DNA of 64,000 nucleotides, taken from positions 1,116,001-1,180,000 of the forward strand of contig NZ_CP047198.1 of the NCBI RefSeq assembly GCF_030408635.1. Reading direction: 5' to 3'. The translations under genes were made by a program, and so were the position numbers. Shown here piece after piece: positions 41,098 to 50,535 of the stretch. The stretch's first letter is position 1. Each line of letters begins with the position of its first letter. Origin of the DNA: Corynebacterium coyleae. GTDB lineage: Bacteria > Actinomycetota > Actinomycetes > Mycobacteriales > Mycobacteriaceae. The notes under the pieces are model-generated. The model made no database searches, had not been told where the DNA came from, and saw nothing but the letters and a program-made list of their open reading frames with translations.

Positions 41098-41583
41098 TTA
41101 GTTGGTGGCCGGTGCGTCAGCCGGAGCCTCCTCCTGGGCGCCTTCCGGTGCGATGGAGTCGATGACCTCCTCGACGACGTTTGTCGTTTCGGACGCGGTA
41201 GCGTCGGCCTCGTTGGCGTCAGTGTTGGCGTCCTCAGCGGCGTCCTCGGCCGGTGCGGTTTCGGTAACGGTGCCGTCTTCGACCGTGGTGGTCTCGTTAA
41301 CAACCTCGGTGGCTGCAGTCGTGGTGGAGGTGTCTACGGTGGCGTCGCCCTCGGTGTCGTCGCCGGTAAACAGGTTCCACAGCAAGGCCAAAAGCAGGAG
41401 TGCTGCCAGAATGCCCAGGAGCCACTTCCACCATCCGCCGCCACCGTTATCGTCGTCAGTCACTGCAGTGGAGCCAGCAGCCGGACGCGCCGGTGCGGTG
41501 GTCGAAGCCTCAGGGGTAGTGCGCTCGACGCGAACATCCTCGGTCGGGTCGTTCGGGTTTTGATTCGGGTTCGGGGTAGTCAT
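41098..41583 (-). CDS. Single-span membrane protein with acidic Thr/Glu/Ala-rich tail
   Basis: The 161-residue protein has a polar, Asn/Pro-rich N-terminus, one transmembrane helix after GGGGWWK (about residues 51-72), and a ~90-residue low-complexity acidic tail rich in Thr, Glu and Ala. The basic residues at the helix border suggest that the tail faces outward, but this is not certain. No family recognised. AAAGGAA lies before the ATG. The 234 bp between this gene and the divergent CDF gene show no ORF I trust, only promoter-like A/T-rich patches. Confidence 0.7.
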   Translation of the reverse strand: MTTPNPNQNPNDPTEDVRVERTTPEASTTAPARPAAGSTAVTDDDNGGGGWWKWLLGILAALLLLALLWNLFTGDDTEGDATVDTSTTTAATEVVNETTTVEDGTVTETAPAEDAAEDANTDANEADATASETTNVVEEVIDSIAPEGAQEEAPADAPATN

Positions 41584-41817
41584 TTGCTAATTCCTTTCGT
41601 TATTACTTATCCGCGCCGCTCGGGGCGGATTCATGGTGAACCGCCCGTGACGTGCTCGGATATGCGAACGGTCGCCCACTGTAACAAAGTATGACGATTT
41701 GGCTCGGCAGGATTTCGCCCCGGGGAGGCGCGAAGGATTCGTTTCTCCTCGTGAGCGCTGCGGAAAGCATCCCGGCAGCGATTTTCAATAAATTGTCATT
41801 AACGTGTTGGTGTTCCT

Positions 41818-42741
41818 ATGGTTGTCGTTATGCACAACCATTCAGATCACGCTCATCATGATCATGCTCATGGCGCACGTGTTGACGCGCCGACGAAAGC
41901 GATCGGCGCCGCACTTGCCGTTACCGCAACGGTCTTCGTCGCGGAGTTGGTCGGAGGTGTGATTTCGGGATCGGTCGCGCTGCTTGCGGATGCGATGCAC
42001 ATGTTGTCGGACGCGGCCGGGCTGATCATTGCGATGGCGGCGGTGCTCGTCGGTAAGCGTGCAGCCACGTCATACGCGACCTACGGCTACCGCCGTGTCG
42101 AGGTGCTCGCGGCGATGATTAATGCCGCGACAGTGCTGGCAGTCTCCGTCTGGATTGCAATCGAGGCCCTGCGCAGGCTGCGTGATCCAGCCCCGATTGA
42201 TACGGGTCCGATGATGATCATCGCCGCGATCGGCCTTGCGGCGAACGCGTTGTCGGCGTGGATTTTGTACTCCCAGCAAAAGGAGTCGATCAACGTACGC
42301 GGTGCATACCTCCACGTGTTGGTGGATATGTTCGGGTCTATCGCCGTGCTGGGGGCCGGCGCAATTGTCGCGTTGACCGGCTTTACTGCGGCTGACCCCA
42401 TTGCGTCGTTGCTGATCGCGGGCCTGATTGTTCCTCGTGCGTGGAAACTCATGGCGGAGTCGGTGGGTGTGATGCTGGAGCGTGTGCCCGAAGGGTTTGA
42501 CGCCGAGGAAGTCGAGGCTGAGTTACGTGCACTGCCTGGGGTGAGGGATTTGCATGACCTGCACTTGTGGTCGCTTGACGGGGTGTCGGTGATTGCAACG
42601 GTTCACATTGTGGCGGCGGAAGGAGAAGACCGCGATCAGTTGCTGGATCGGGTTCAGGCGGAGTTGCACCGGCTGGGTGTGGAGCATGCGACAGTGCAAA
42701 TTGAGCTGCCAGAGCACATCGAGCACGAGACGGTGTGCTGA
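41818..42741 (+). CDS. Cation diffusion facilitator (Zn/Co/Cd exporter, CzcD-like)
   Basis: The 307-residue protein has a His-rich N-terminus (HNHSDHAHHDHAHG), six transmembrane helices with the two HxxxD zinc sites (ADAMHMLSD in TM2, LHVLVDMFG in TM5) and a C-terminal cytosolic domain with DLHDLHLWSLDG. It exports zinc or similar metals. The ATG at 41818 or the one at 41830 could be the start; no clear ribosome site separates them. Confidence 0.9.
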   Translation: MVVVMHNHSDHAHHDHAHGARVDAPTKAIGAALAVTATVFVAELVGGVISGSVALLADAMHMLSDAAGLIIAMAAVLVGKRAATSYATYGYRRVEVLAAMINAATVLAVSVWIAIEALRRLRDPAPIDTGPMMIIAAIGLAANALSAWILYSQQKESINVRGAYLHVLVDMFGSIAVLGAGAIVALTGFTAADPIASLLIAGLIVPRAWKLMAESVGVMLERVPEGFDAEEVEAELRALPGVRDLHDLHLWSLDGVSVIATVHIVAAEGEDRDQLLDRVQAELHRLGVEHATVQIELPEHIEHETVC

Positions 42742-42762
42742 TTCTGTCCTACGCTAAGGCAT

Positions 42763-44529
42763 ATGGGCTTTACTACGCCGAGCTATTCGCTCAAGGATCT
42801 ATTTTCCCGCGCTGAGCGCGGCGAGCTGCAGCTGCCTGATTTTCAGCGCTCATACCTGTGGGACGTGGATCGGGTGCGCACGTTGGTCACCTCCGTGCTG
42901 CGTGGCTACCCGGTCGGTTCTTTCCTCGCGCTCGATACTCGCAACGCGGAGCAGCGTTTTAAACCACGCCCGCTTGAGGGGGTGAATGTTGCTGGAGTGG
43001 AACCGGGCCTGTTGCTTCTCGACGGCCAACAGCGCCTCACGTCGCTCTTTCACGCATTTAAGGGTGATGGGGAGGTGAGCACGGTGGACTATCTTGGGCG
43101 ACCGATTTCCCGGAAGTTCATGGTGGACGTACGAGCGGCGGTGGCACACACGCCGATGCCGGTGGAAGCCGTGTTTGCTGTCGATGGGGAAGGGAATGTC
43201 CGATCCCACTTTGGGCCGGACATTCCAGGTGGCATCCGAAATCGCGATGACATGATCGAGCACGCTGTGATGCCGGTTTCGATGTTGCTCTGGAAAGAGG
43301 GCAACGATCTCCTCGTCGATATGGCGGCACATGCACAACACGACGAGGTGCGTATTGCCGTGAAGCGATTTATCAATGCGGTGATGCGTGAGCTGCCTGC
43401 GTACGACATTCCAATGATCCGCCTGGACCGCGATACTGCACAAGAGGGAGTGGGGCAGATCTTTGCGTTTGCTAACTCGGCAGGTGTGCAGATGGATGTG
43501 TTCGAGCTCCTTACCGCGACATATGCAACCCAAGACCCGACGTTCGACTTGGCTAGCCACTGGGAAGAACTCGCAGCCCAGTTTGATTGCTATGACGTGC
43601 TCAAGGGCATCGGCCGTGTGGAATTCCTGCGTGCACTGTCACTGTTGCTGACCAGTCGGCAGGGGCCTGCTTTGGGCCACCGTGGTGACATCCTCAACAT
43701 CACGATCGAGGATTACCGTGCACATGCCGATGAGATGGCCCGCGGGTTCGTTGCGGTCGCCCAGTTCCTGCAGGAGCGACGTATCGTCGCTGCGGATCAA
43801 GTCCCTTACCCTGCGCAACTCATCCCGCTCGCGGTTATGCTTGCGCGCCTGGCCGAACGTCCCGAACTTGCAGGAAAGAAGGAAGTCGGTGACAGGCTCA
43901 ACCGTTGGTTCTGGTGCGGCGTGTTCGGTGAGCTTTATGCCGCGCACGCGCCGACAATCCGCATCGGCGTAGACGTCTCTGAAGTCATCCCGTGGGTCTG
44001 CGGAGAGACCGACGCCGAGCCACGTACGGTCGCCGATGCACGTTTCCACGAATCCCGTCTCTATACCGCAACCGCGGACAGTGGGATCTACCGTGGGCTG
44101 TATTCGTTACTGATGGCACGCGGCGCGCGTGACTGGCGCACTGGAGAGCACTTCGACAAATCCACAGTGGCCGAACTGAAACCTCGCTTCGGCCAGATCT
44201 TCCCGTGGGAGTACCTGCGCGAATTCGGTGTCGACGAGCAGCTGGCCGACAGCGTGCTCAACCGCACGCCGATGGGCCGTCGTACCGAGGTCGTCATTGA
44301 GCAAAACGAGCCGAAACGCTACCTGCCCAGGCTGCAGTCCAAGTCGCTGCTTGACGACGATGACTTTGACGCCCTGCTCGAAAGCCACGAAGTCGACCCA
44401 GAAGCACTGCTGACATCTAACTGGGAGCGATTTATCGCTGATCGTCGTGAACGGTTCATCGGCATGATTGAATACGCGATGGACCGCAACGTTCTCAGCG
44501 ACGAAGGATTGTGCGACGACGCAGAATAG
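42763..44529 (+). CDS. DUF262 protein with degenerate DUF1524/HNH-like C-terminus (GmrSD relative)
   Basis: The 588-residue protein has the DUF262 N-terminal domain: PDFQRSYLWD (25-34) and the hallmark DGQQR (87-91), which in GmrS-like proteins is part of an NTPase/DNA-sensing domain. The C-terminal region (about 470-520) reads GQIFPWEYL ... NRTPMGRR ... EPKRYL. Relatives have HHIFPxxYL ... NRT ... PSxYL as an HNH nuclease, so here the two catalytic histidines appear to be Gly-Gln. It is a single protein, not a GmrS/GmrD pair. TACGCT (42750-42755) is 7 nt before the ATG. Function unknown; defence-related ancestry is inference. Confidence 0.75.
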   Translation: MGFTTPSYSLKDLFSRAERGELQLPDFQRSYLWDVDRVRTLVTSVLRGYPVGSFLALDTRNAEQRFKPRPLEGVNVAGVEPGLLLLDGQQRLTSLFHAFKGDGEVSTVDYLGRPISRKFMVDVRAAVAHTPMPVEAVFAVDGEGNVRSHFGPDIPGGIRNRDDMIEHAVMPVSMLLWKEGNDLLVDMAAHAQHDEVRIAVKRFINAVMRELPAYDIPMIRLDRDTAQEGVGQIFAFANSAGVQMDVFELLTATYATQDPTFDLASHWEELAAQFDCYDVLKGIGRVEFLRALSLLLTSRQGPALGHRGDILNITIEDYRAHADEMARGFVAVAQFLQERRIVAADQVPYPAQLIPLAVMLARLAERPELAGKKEVGDRLNRWFWCGVFGELYAAHAPTIRIGVDVSEVIPWVCGETDAEPRTVADARFHESRLYTATADSGIYRGLYSLLMARGARDWRTGEHFDKSTVAELKPRFGQIFPWEYLREFGVDEQLADSVLNRTPMGRRTEVVIEQNEPKRYLPRLQSKSLLDDDDFDALLESHEVDPEALLTSNWERFIADRRERFIGMIEYAMDRNVLSDEGLCDDAE

Positions 44530-44563
44530 GAACAGCACAGGGGAGAGACACGAAGGAGGACCG

Positions 44564-45415
44564 GTGAAGCATTCCGGGTACGCATCGCTTGCCGTGCTAT
44601 CGGCGGGCGTACTGCTCGCCGCATGCACTCCGGATGTCCAACTTGGCCCTTACGATCGCGCCCGTAGCGTCAACGTCGCAGGGCATGTCTCCAAAACGTT
44701 TGAGCCTCACCCGGTGGTGCTCGACGACCCACTTGGCATGGAAACCGCGAAGTTGTTCTTCCCGCGCTCCGAAACGCTCGTGCTTTCCGACGACACCCCG
44801 GAGGCGCAACTTCGCGCAGCCTCCATCGCAGTGACCGCACATGCCCCGATGATGGTCTACGACGGAGCACGCCACGCCGAATACGTCTCCATGATCGCCG
44901 ACATGCACACGGTGACCGTCTTAACTGTCGGTGATGTCGCTATGGCTCCCGCATCTGGTGCAGTACGTATCCGACGCGACCCCGGTGGGATGCGCGCGCT
45001 CGGCGAGATGACTTCGCTGCGCTTCGTTGAACGCACTATCGATGACCCTGCTGACAGTGCCCGCGCAGTCGCCGAACTCAACGGTAGCGATCCCACTTGG
45101 CTACGTGCTACCTGGGCAGATCCCGTGGCTAAACCCGGCGCCCAAGCGCAACCGTTTCCCGTCCAATCGCGCCGGGATGCGCATATGTCGCCGAAGGTGG
45201 TGGCCACGTGGCAGTCGTCGATACCCGCGATTGCGAATGCGAGGAGTTACGGTGCCGCGGTGGAGATCGTGCCGCTGCCGGACCCGCGGAAAGCGGAAGC
45301 GACGTTGTTCGCCATGGCGGGGCTTTCTGATAAGTCGCTTATTGCGCTGGGGGCGCAATTCGGCTCGAGTGAGGAGTTGGCGTTTCGTATCCGTCAGTCG
45401 GAGCGGAATCGTTAA
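44564..45415 (+). CDS. Lipoprotein related to cell-wall-binding repeat 2 proteins (short paralogue)
   Basis: The 283-residue protein starts at GTG 44564 after GGAGGA and has a lipoprotein signal ending LLAAC (Cys19). The mature part resembles CW_binding_2-type modules (LFFPRSETLVLSDDTPEAQLRAASIAV...APMMVYDG). It aligns by eye with the protein encoded at 46509, which flanks leuB on the other side and has an extra C-terminal domain. It is probably attached to the outer face of the cell membrane. Function unknown. Confidence 0.72.
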   Translation: MKHSGYASLAVLSAGVLLAACTPDVQLGPYDRARSVNVAGHVSKTFEPHPVVLDDPLGMETAKLFFPRSETLVLSDDTPEAQLRAASIAVTAHAPMMVYDGARHAEYVSMIADMHTVTVLTVGDVAMAPASGAVRIRRDPGGMRALGEMTSLRFVERTIDDPADSARAVAELNGSDPTWLRATWADPVAKPGAQAQPFPVQSRRDAHMSPKVVATWQSSIPAIANARSYGAAVEIVPLPDPRKAEATLFAMAGLSDKSLIALGAQFGSSEELAFRIRQSERNR

Positions 45416-45481
45416 ACCCAAGCGCTAAGGAGTGCTAATGTGGGCGCCAGAGTCTACACAGTGAGAAAGGTGTCCCAGAAT

Positions 45482-46498
45482 ATGAAAATCGCGGTGATTG
45501 CTGGCGACGGTATCGGCCAAGAAGTTATGGCGGAGGGGCTCAAGGTCCTCAATGCTGTGCGCGATGACGTCGAGACCACCGAATATGACCTCGGAGCGCG
45601 CCGCTACCTGCGCAACGGCGAGCTGCTGACGGACGAGGACTTGGAAAGCCTCGCCGAACACGATGCGATTCTGCTCGGCGCGATCGGCGACCCGGCGCGC
45701 GTGCCTGCGGGTGTGCTCGAGCGCGGCCTGCTGCTGCCGCTGCGTTTCAAGTTGGACCATTACGTTAATCTGCGGCCGTCGAAGCTCTACCCATCGTCGA
45801 CGAGCCCGCTCGCAAACCCTGGTGAGATCGACTTTGTTGTGGTCCGTGAAGGTACCGAGGGGCTCTATGCTGGTAACGGCGGTACCTTGCGTCAGGGCAC
45901 TCCGCACGAAGTTGCTTCCGAGGTTTCTCAGAACACGTATTTCGGCGCTGAGCGTGTTGCTCGGTACGCGTTTGAGTTGGCAATGACGCGCCGCAAGAAG
46001 GTCACGCTCGGGCACAAGACCAACGTGCTGGTCAACGCAGGTGGCTTGTGGCAGCGCGTGGTCGACGAGTTGTCGCAGGAGTTCCCGGAGGTCGAGGTGG
46101 ACTACAACCACATCGATGCTGCAACGATTTACATGGTGCAGGACCCGTCGCGCTACGACGTGATTGTCACCGACAACCTTTTCGGCGACATCCTGACTGA
46201 CCTGGCAGGTGCGGTTGCGGGCGGTGTGGGGCTGGCGTGCTCCGGCAACATCAATGCTGCTCGTGAGTTCCCATCCATGTTCGAACCGGTGCACGGCTCT
46301 GCACCGGATATCGCGGGCCAGGGGATTGCTGATCCCACGGCAATGATTCTGTCTGTGGCGATGATGCTGCGCTTCCTTGGCGACGACACCAACGCCGCCC
46401 GCATCGAAGAAGCAGTCGAGCGCGACGTGACCCAACGTGGAGACACGCCGGTGCGTACCACCGAGGTAGGTGAGCGCATCGTCGACGCCCTCGCGTAG
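45482..46498 (+). CDS. leuB: 3-isopropylmalate dehydrogenase
   Basis: It oxidises and decarboxylates 3-isopropylmalate in leucine synthesis. The 338-residue protein has [10 protein letters not shown] at the start, the substrate arginines in LRPSKLYP and [10 protein letters not shown], and the metal/NAD blocks [14 protein letters not shown] and [13 protein letters not shown]. The ATG at 45482 matches the family start; AAAGG is upstream. Confidence 0.95.
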   Translation: MKIAVIAGDGIGQEVMAEGLKVLNAVRDDVETTEYDLGARRYLRNGELLTDEDLESLAEHDAILLGAIGDPARVPAGVLERGLLLPLRFKLDHYVNLRPSKLYPSSTSPLANPGEIDFVVVREGTEGLYAGNGGTLRQGTPHEVASEVSQNTYFGAERVARYAFELAMTRRKKVTLGHKTNVLVNAGGLWQRVVDELSQEFPEVEVDYNHIDAATIYMVQDPSRYDVIVTDNLFGDILTDLAGAVAGGVGLACSGNINAAREFPSMFEPVHGSAPDIAGQGIADPTAMILSVAMMLRFLGDDTNAARIEEAVERDVTQRGDTPVRTTEVGERIVDALA

Positions 46499-46508
46499 GG
46501 TCGAGCGC

Positions 46509-48002
46509 ATGGTTTCTTCCCGGAAGATCACACGTGCGTCCCTTGCCATTTTCTGTGCTTCTGCGCTTGCCCTGACTGGCTGCGGCGCAGGCGACGGAGG
46601 ACTCGGTGGGGGCTCTCAGTCCGATGCTGGCGCCAAGAACGCCCTTGCCACCGATGGTGACGAGGTGGTTCAGGACGCCGACGGCACGGGTGTGGAAGTC
46701 TCGCAGCGCTTCTTCGAGTCGTCGGACACGGTGGTGGTCTCCGCGAAGGATCGCGATCAGCAGCTTCGGGCTGCCGCGATTGCAGTGGAACTAGGTGCGC
46801 CGCTTCTGGTGCGCCTCGATGGCACCGACGCCGCGATTGATGCTGAGGTTGAACGCCTTGGCGCGTCCCGGGTAATTGAGGTTCCGGGCGATGACGACGC
46901 GGTAGCAGCGACTGAACCGGTCGTAGCCGAGCGTGCCGAAGAAGATGTGGCGGCGATTACGGCACTCGAGGCAAAGAACCCGCGTGACTTGCAGATGCCG
47001 CCAGTGTTTGCCACGGCGGTTTCCTCGCGTGCGTCGGTGGCCACAGCTCGCGCAGCAGGTGCGGATGTGCAGGTGTTGGCGGCTGCGGACCCGCGGGCGT
47101 CGTCGCAAAGCATGCGCGATGTTATGGAACAGGACGTGCTCGCGCTTGGCCGCCAGTGGGGCTCGAACGAGAACTTCCGTGCGCGTGCAGCACTCGCCGC
47201 CAATGGTGAACTGCCTGGTGGCGGCGGACTGGTGTTCCCAGGCCGGCGCATGATTGCGCTCTACGGCCATCCGTACGGCCCAGAGCTCGGAGTGATGGGG
47301 GAGCAGGACCCTGCCGCAGCAGTTGAACTGGCGAAGCAATACGCCTCCTGGTACGAGCCGCTGGAGAATCAGCCGATCATTCCTGCCTTCGAGGTCATTG
47401 CATCGGTGGCATCGGAATTCCCGGGCGATGACGGTAACTACTCCAACGAGACGCCGATGGAAGATATCGCCCCGTATGTGGATGCCATCGTGGACGCAGG
47501 TGGTTACGCCGTAATCGACCTGCAGCCGGGCCAAGGCAACTTCTTGGAGCAGGCGAAAATCTACGAGGAGCTGCTCAAGCAGCCGAACGTTGGCTTGGCA
47601 CTTGATGCGGAATGGAAGCTAAACCCTGGTGAGCAGCCGCTTTCGCGTATCGGTAGCGCAACCGCAGCCGAAATCAATGAGGTCGCCGACTGGCTTGCAG
47701 CGCTTGTCCGCGACAACAACCTGCCACAGAAGGCATTGATTCTGCACCAGTTCCAGGTTGGAATGTACCCGGACCGCGAAAACATTGTCACCGGGCAGCC
47801 GGAACTGGCATGGATCCTTCACGCGGACGGTCATGGGCTGCCGGAGCAGAAGTTCGACACGTGGAACATCCTGCGTCAGGGGTTGGACCCGAATTACTTC
47901 ATGGCGTGGAAGAACTTTATCGACGAGGATTCTCCCATGTTTACTCCGGAGCAGACCTATGCCGACGTGAATCCTCGCCCGTGGTTTGTGAGCTACCAGT
48001 AG
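46509..48002 (+). CDS. Lipoprotein with CW_binding_2-like domain and C-terminal catalytic-like domain
   Basis: The 497-residue protein has a lipoprotein signal ending LALTGC (Cys21). Residues about 55-245 match the leuB-flanking paralogue (RFFESSDTVVVSAKDRDQQLRAAAIAVELGAP). The C-terminal ~250 residues look like an alpha/beta barrel (MIALYGHPYGPELGVMG, YAVIDLQPGQGNFLEQA, VGLALDAEWKL), which may be a glycoside-hydrolase-like domain; I cannot name the family. TAGGGT (46496-46501) lies 7 nt before the ATG, so the start at 46509 is likely leaderless. Confidence 0.75.
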   Translation: MVSSRKITRASLAIFCASALALTGCGAGDGGLGGGSQSDAGAKNALATDGDEVVQDADGTGVEVSQRFFESSDTVVVSAKDRDQQLRAAAIAVELGAPLLVRLDGTDAAIDAEVERLGASRVIEVPGDDDAVAATEPVVAERAEEDVAAITALEAKNPRDLQMPPVFATAVSSRASVATARAAGADVQVLAAADPRASSQSMRDVMEQDVLALGRQWGSNENFRARAALAANGELPGGGGLVFPGRRMIALYGHPYGPELGVMGEQDPAAAVELAKQYASWYEPLENQPIIPAFEVIASVASEFPGDDGNYSNETPMEDIAPYVDAIVDAGGYAVIDLQPGQGNFLEQAKIYEELLKQPNVGLALDAEWKLNPGEQPLSRIGSATAAEINEVADWLAALVRDNNLPQKALILHQFQVGMYPDRENIVTGQPELAWILHADGHGLPEQKFDTWNILRQGLDPNYFMAWKNFIDEDSPMFTPEQTYADVNPRPWFVSYQ

Positions 48003-48052
48003 TTTTCCAAAAATTCGCCGTGTGGGGGTCGTGCTCACGCTAGGCTTCGGGC

Positions 48053-49915
48053 ATGAGCGTGGAATTGGACGAGGTCTACGGCTTCCTGGCCCAGCACGAG
48101 CCGTTTTCAAGCCTCCCTGAAGAGAAGATCCGGGCCCTGCCCGCACAGATGGGGATCACCTATGTGCGCCGCGGTCAAGTCGTTGTGGATCTCGGCCAGC
48201 CCAACGACACGCTGTACATCATTCGCTCGGGTGCGATTGACATCGTCAGCGATGACAACTTGCTGCTGGACCGTCGAGATACAGGCCTGAACTTCGGCTA
48301 CTCCACGCTGGTAGGTCCGCGGGAATCGCAGTATGTGATGGAAGCGGTGGAAGACAGCGTGTTGCTCATGCTGCCGCGCGAGGTGTTCACAGGCCTGCTT
48401 GATGCGCATCCTGAGCTGCACAGGTTCTTTGAGTTGGCGTCTCGTCGTCTCAAAGTAGCAGCGGAGGAGGTGCGTGATGGGGGGACGGCGAGTGTGCTGC
48501 GTACGCCCATTGCGCATATTGTCGACGGCCGCCCTGCCGTCACCTGTGACGCAACTGCATCAATCGCGCACGCTGCCGCTGTGATGAACGAGCACGATGC
48601 GAGTTGCCTCGTCGTCGTCGGAGGTGAGCAGATCGGCATCCTCACAGACAAGGACATGCGTTCTCGCGTTGTCGCAGCGCAAGTGGACCCGTCACGGCCT
48701 ATTGCACATGTGATGTCCTCACCAGTGCGCACCATCCCGGAAACAGCGTTGGTGTTCGAGGCGATGCTCGCGATGAGCGAGTTGGGGATCCACCACCTGC
48801 CGGTTGAAGGCGCCGGAGGTGTGTGCGGTGTGCTGACCTCATTCGACATCATGCGCCTGCTGCAAGCAGACCCGATCTACTTGGCAGCAGATGTGCAGCA
48901 GAGTACGTATGAGGAACTTGAGGGAGCCTATGACGCGGCGGCAAACGTGGCTGTGCGGTTCTTTGAGCGAGGCGCGTCCGCTGCTGAGACACAGCGCCTG
49001 CTGACATCGATTGCGGATTCCATCGCTCGCCGCCTGGGAGAGCTAGCGGAGGAGAAGCTGGGGCCAGCACCGGTGCCGTACGCCTTTGTCGCGGTAGGCA
49101 GTCAGGCTCGCGCGGAGATGGGGCCAGCCTCCGACCAAGACAACGCGTTGGTCCTCGCGGACAGTTACGACGAAGAACCCCATGGGGAGTACTTCGCCGC
49201 GCTGACACAGTTTGTCTGCGAGGGTCTCGCGCATGCCGGTCAGGCGTTATGCCCGGGGGAGATGATGGCGTCGAACCCAAAGTGGCGCATGACGCAGTCG
49301 CAGTGGTCGCGCATGTTCCACACTTGGGTCACTGCACCTGATCCGAACGCGTTGCTGCACGCGCAGGTATTTTTCGATTTCCGCGCGATCTTCGGCTCAG
49401 GCGAGGGGTGGCGCTCGCTGGCTGATGAGGTGCATGAGGCGGCGTTGTCGTCGGCGCGCGGGTCGCGCCGTCTACATACACACTTGGCAGCTCTGGCTAC
49501 GTTCCGAGAGCCTCCAGTGGGCTTTTTCCGTGGCTTCGTGCTTGAGCGCGACGGCGAGTATGCGAACACGCTAGACATCAAACGCGGTGGTACTGCCGCT
49601 GTGGTGCAGATGGCTCGGTTGTACTCCATCGTGGCCGGTGTCAGTGCGGTGGATACGCCTACACGCCTGCGTGCCTCTGCCGGCGAGGCGGTATCGACGA
49701 AGGGAGCGTCGGATCTGGCAGACGCTTACGAGTACCTTTCGGACCTTGTCATGAAACACCAGTCGCAGCAGGTGCGCGCCGGGGAGGAGCCGAACTACCG
49801 CATTGATCCGAAGCAGTTGCAATCCCTGGATCGGGCCGCGTTGCGCGATGCGTTCGGTGTGATCAAGTCGCTGCAGAACGCGCTGGCGTCGAAGTACCCG
49901 ACGCGGGCGGTGTGA
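48053..49915 (+). CDS. cNMP-binding/CBS/DUF294 nucleotidyltransferase-like signalling protein
   Basis: The 620-residue protein has an N-terminal cyclic-nucleotide-binding-like domain (about 1-135), two CBS motifs (about 150-275, LTDKDMRSRVV and GVLTSFDIMRLL), a DUF294 nucleotidyltransferase-like domain (about 300-440, VAVGSQARAEMGPASDQDNALVL) and DUF294_C. The GSxAR...DxDN pattern resembles GlnD-type transferases, so it may modify or sense a nucleotide-linked signal. TAGGCT (48041-48046) lies 6 nt before the ATG. The exonuclease gene follows after 1 bp. Confidence 0.85.
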   Translation: MSVELDEVYGFLAQHEPFSSLPEEKIRALPAQMGITYVRRGQVVVDLGQPNDTLYIIRSGAIDIVSDDNLLLDRRDTGLNFGYSTLVGPRESQYVMEAVEDSVLLMLPREVFTGLLDAHPELHRFFELASRRLKVAAEEVRDGGTASVLRTPIAHIVDGRPAVTCDATASIAHAAAVMNEHDASCLVVVGGEQIGILTDKDMRSRVVAAQVDPSRPIAHVMSSPVRTIPETALVFEAMLAMSELGIHHLPVEGAGGVCGVLTSFDIMRLLQADPIYLAADVQQSTYEELEGAYDAAANVAVRFFERGASAAETQRLLTSIADSIARRLGELAEEKLGPAPVPYAFVAVGSQARAEMGPASDQDNALVLADSYDEEPHGEYFAALTQFVCEGLAHAGQALCPGEMMASNPKWRMTQSQWSRMFHTWVTAPDPNALLHAQVFFDFRAIFGSGEGWRSLADEVHEAALSSARGSRRLHTHLAALATFREPPVGFFRGFVLERDGEYANTLDIKRGGTAAVVQMARLYSIVAGVSAVDTPTRLRASAGEAVSTKGASDLADAYEYLSDLVMKHQSQQVRAGEEPNYRIDPKQLQSLDRAALRDAFGVIKSLQNALASKYPTRAV

Positions 49916-49916
49916 G

Positions 49917-50480
49917 ATGTTCTTTCGACCGAAAGCGCGGGTGCTTAACGACGACGCCCTGCTGGCCGTCGACGTCGAAACCACCGGACTCAAGCCGGAG
50001 AAGCATGAGATGGTCTCCATCGGTTGGGTTCCCGTCGACGGGCGTGTGATCGATCTATCACAGGCACAGTACTTTGTGCTAGCAGGCGCCCAAGTTGGCG
50101 ATACTGTGACGCTTCACGGGGTGACTGACGACGATATTGCGAACAAAGGCGTCGCCGCTGCCGAAGTACTCGACGCGTTTGATCGTGCCCTTGAAGGACG
50201 CAAGTTGTTGGCCCACTTTGCGCAGATGGAGCTAGGTTTTGTCGCAAAGCTGCAAAAAGATGTCAGGGGCAAGCGATGGGGCCTGCGCGAGAGCGAGGTA
50301 GTGGATACCTTCGCGATGGAGCGGCGACACATGGAGCGCATGGGTACGTATCCACGTGGCGAGGACCTCAGGCTTGCGCGCGTGCGACAGCGCTACAATT
50401 TGCCCGACTACGCGAACCACAACGCGCTTACCGACGCGATTGCGTGCGCGGAGTTGTACCTGGCGCTGAGCGCGCAGTAG
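49917..50480 (+). CDS. DEDDh 3'-5' exonuclease
   Basis: The 187-residue protein has Exo I AVDVETTGLKP, Exo II around LAHFAQMELGFV and Exo III HNALTDAIACAEL. It begins 1 bp after the CBS/DUF294 gene stop. In many bacteria a DnaQ-like exonuclease follows this CBS/DUF294 protein, so the two probably act together. Substrate unknown. Confidence 0.85.
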   Translation: MFFRPKARVLNDDALLAVDVETTGLKPEKHEMVSIGWVPVDGRVIDLSQAQYFVLAGAQVGDTVTLHGVTDDDIANKGVAAAEVLDAFDRALEGRKLLAHFAQMELGFVAKLQKDVRGKRWGLRESEVVDTFAMERRHMERMGTYPRGEDLRLARVRQRYNLPDYANHNALTDAIACAELYLALSAQ

Positions 50481-50535
50481 ACGTCAGTGAATCCCAAATG
50501 CGCCACAATGGCAGTGGGGTTGTATGCTCGATCAC

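Noticed and set aside
41603-41788. Minus-strand 61-codon ORF upstream of the stalked membrane protein
   Set aside because: No ribosome site or -10 at the right distance and no similarity; the region is a divergent promoter.
45438-45464. Short [11 protein letters not shown] before leuB as a possible leader peptide
   Set aside because: It has no Leu codons and I see no terminator hairpin between it and leuB.
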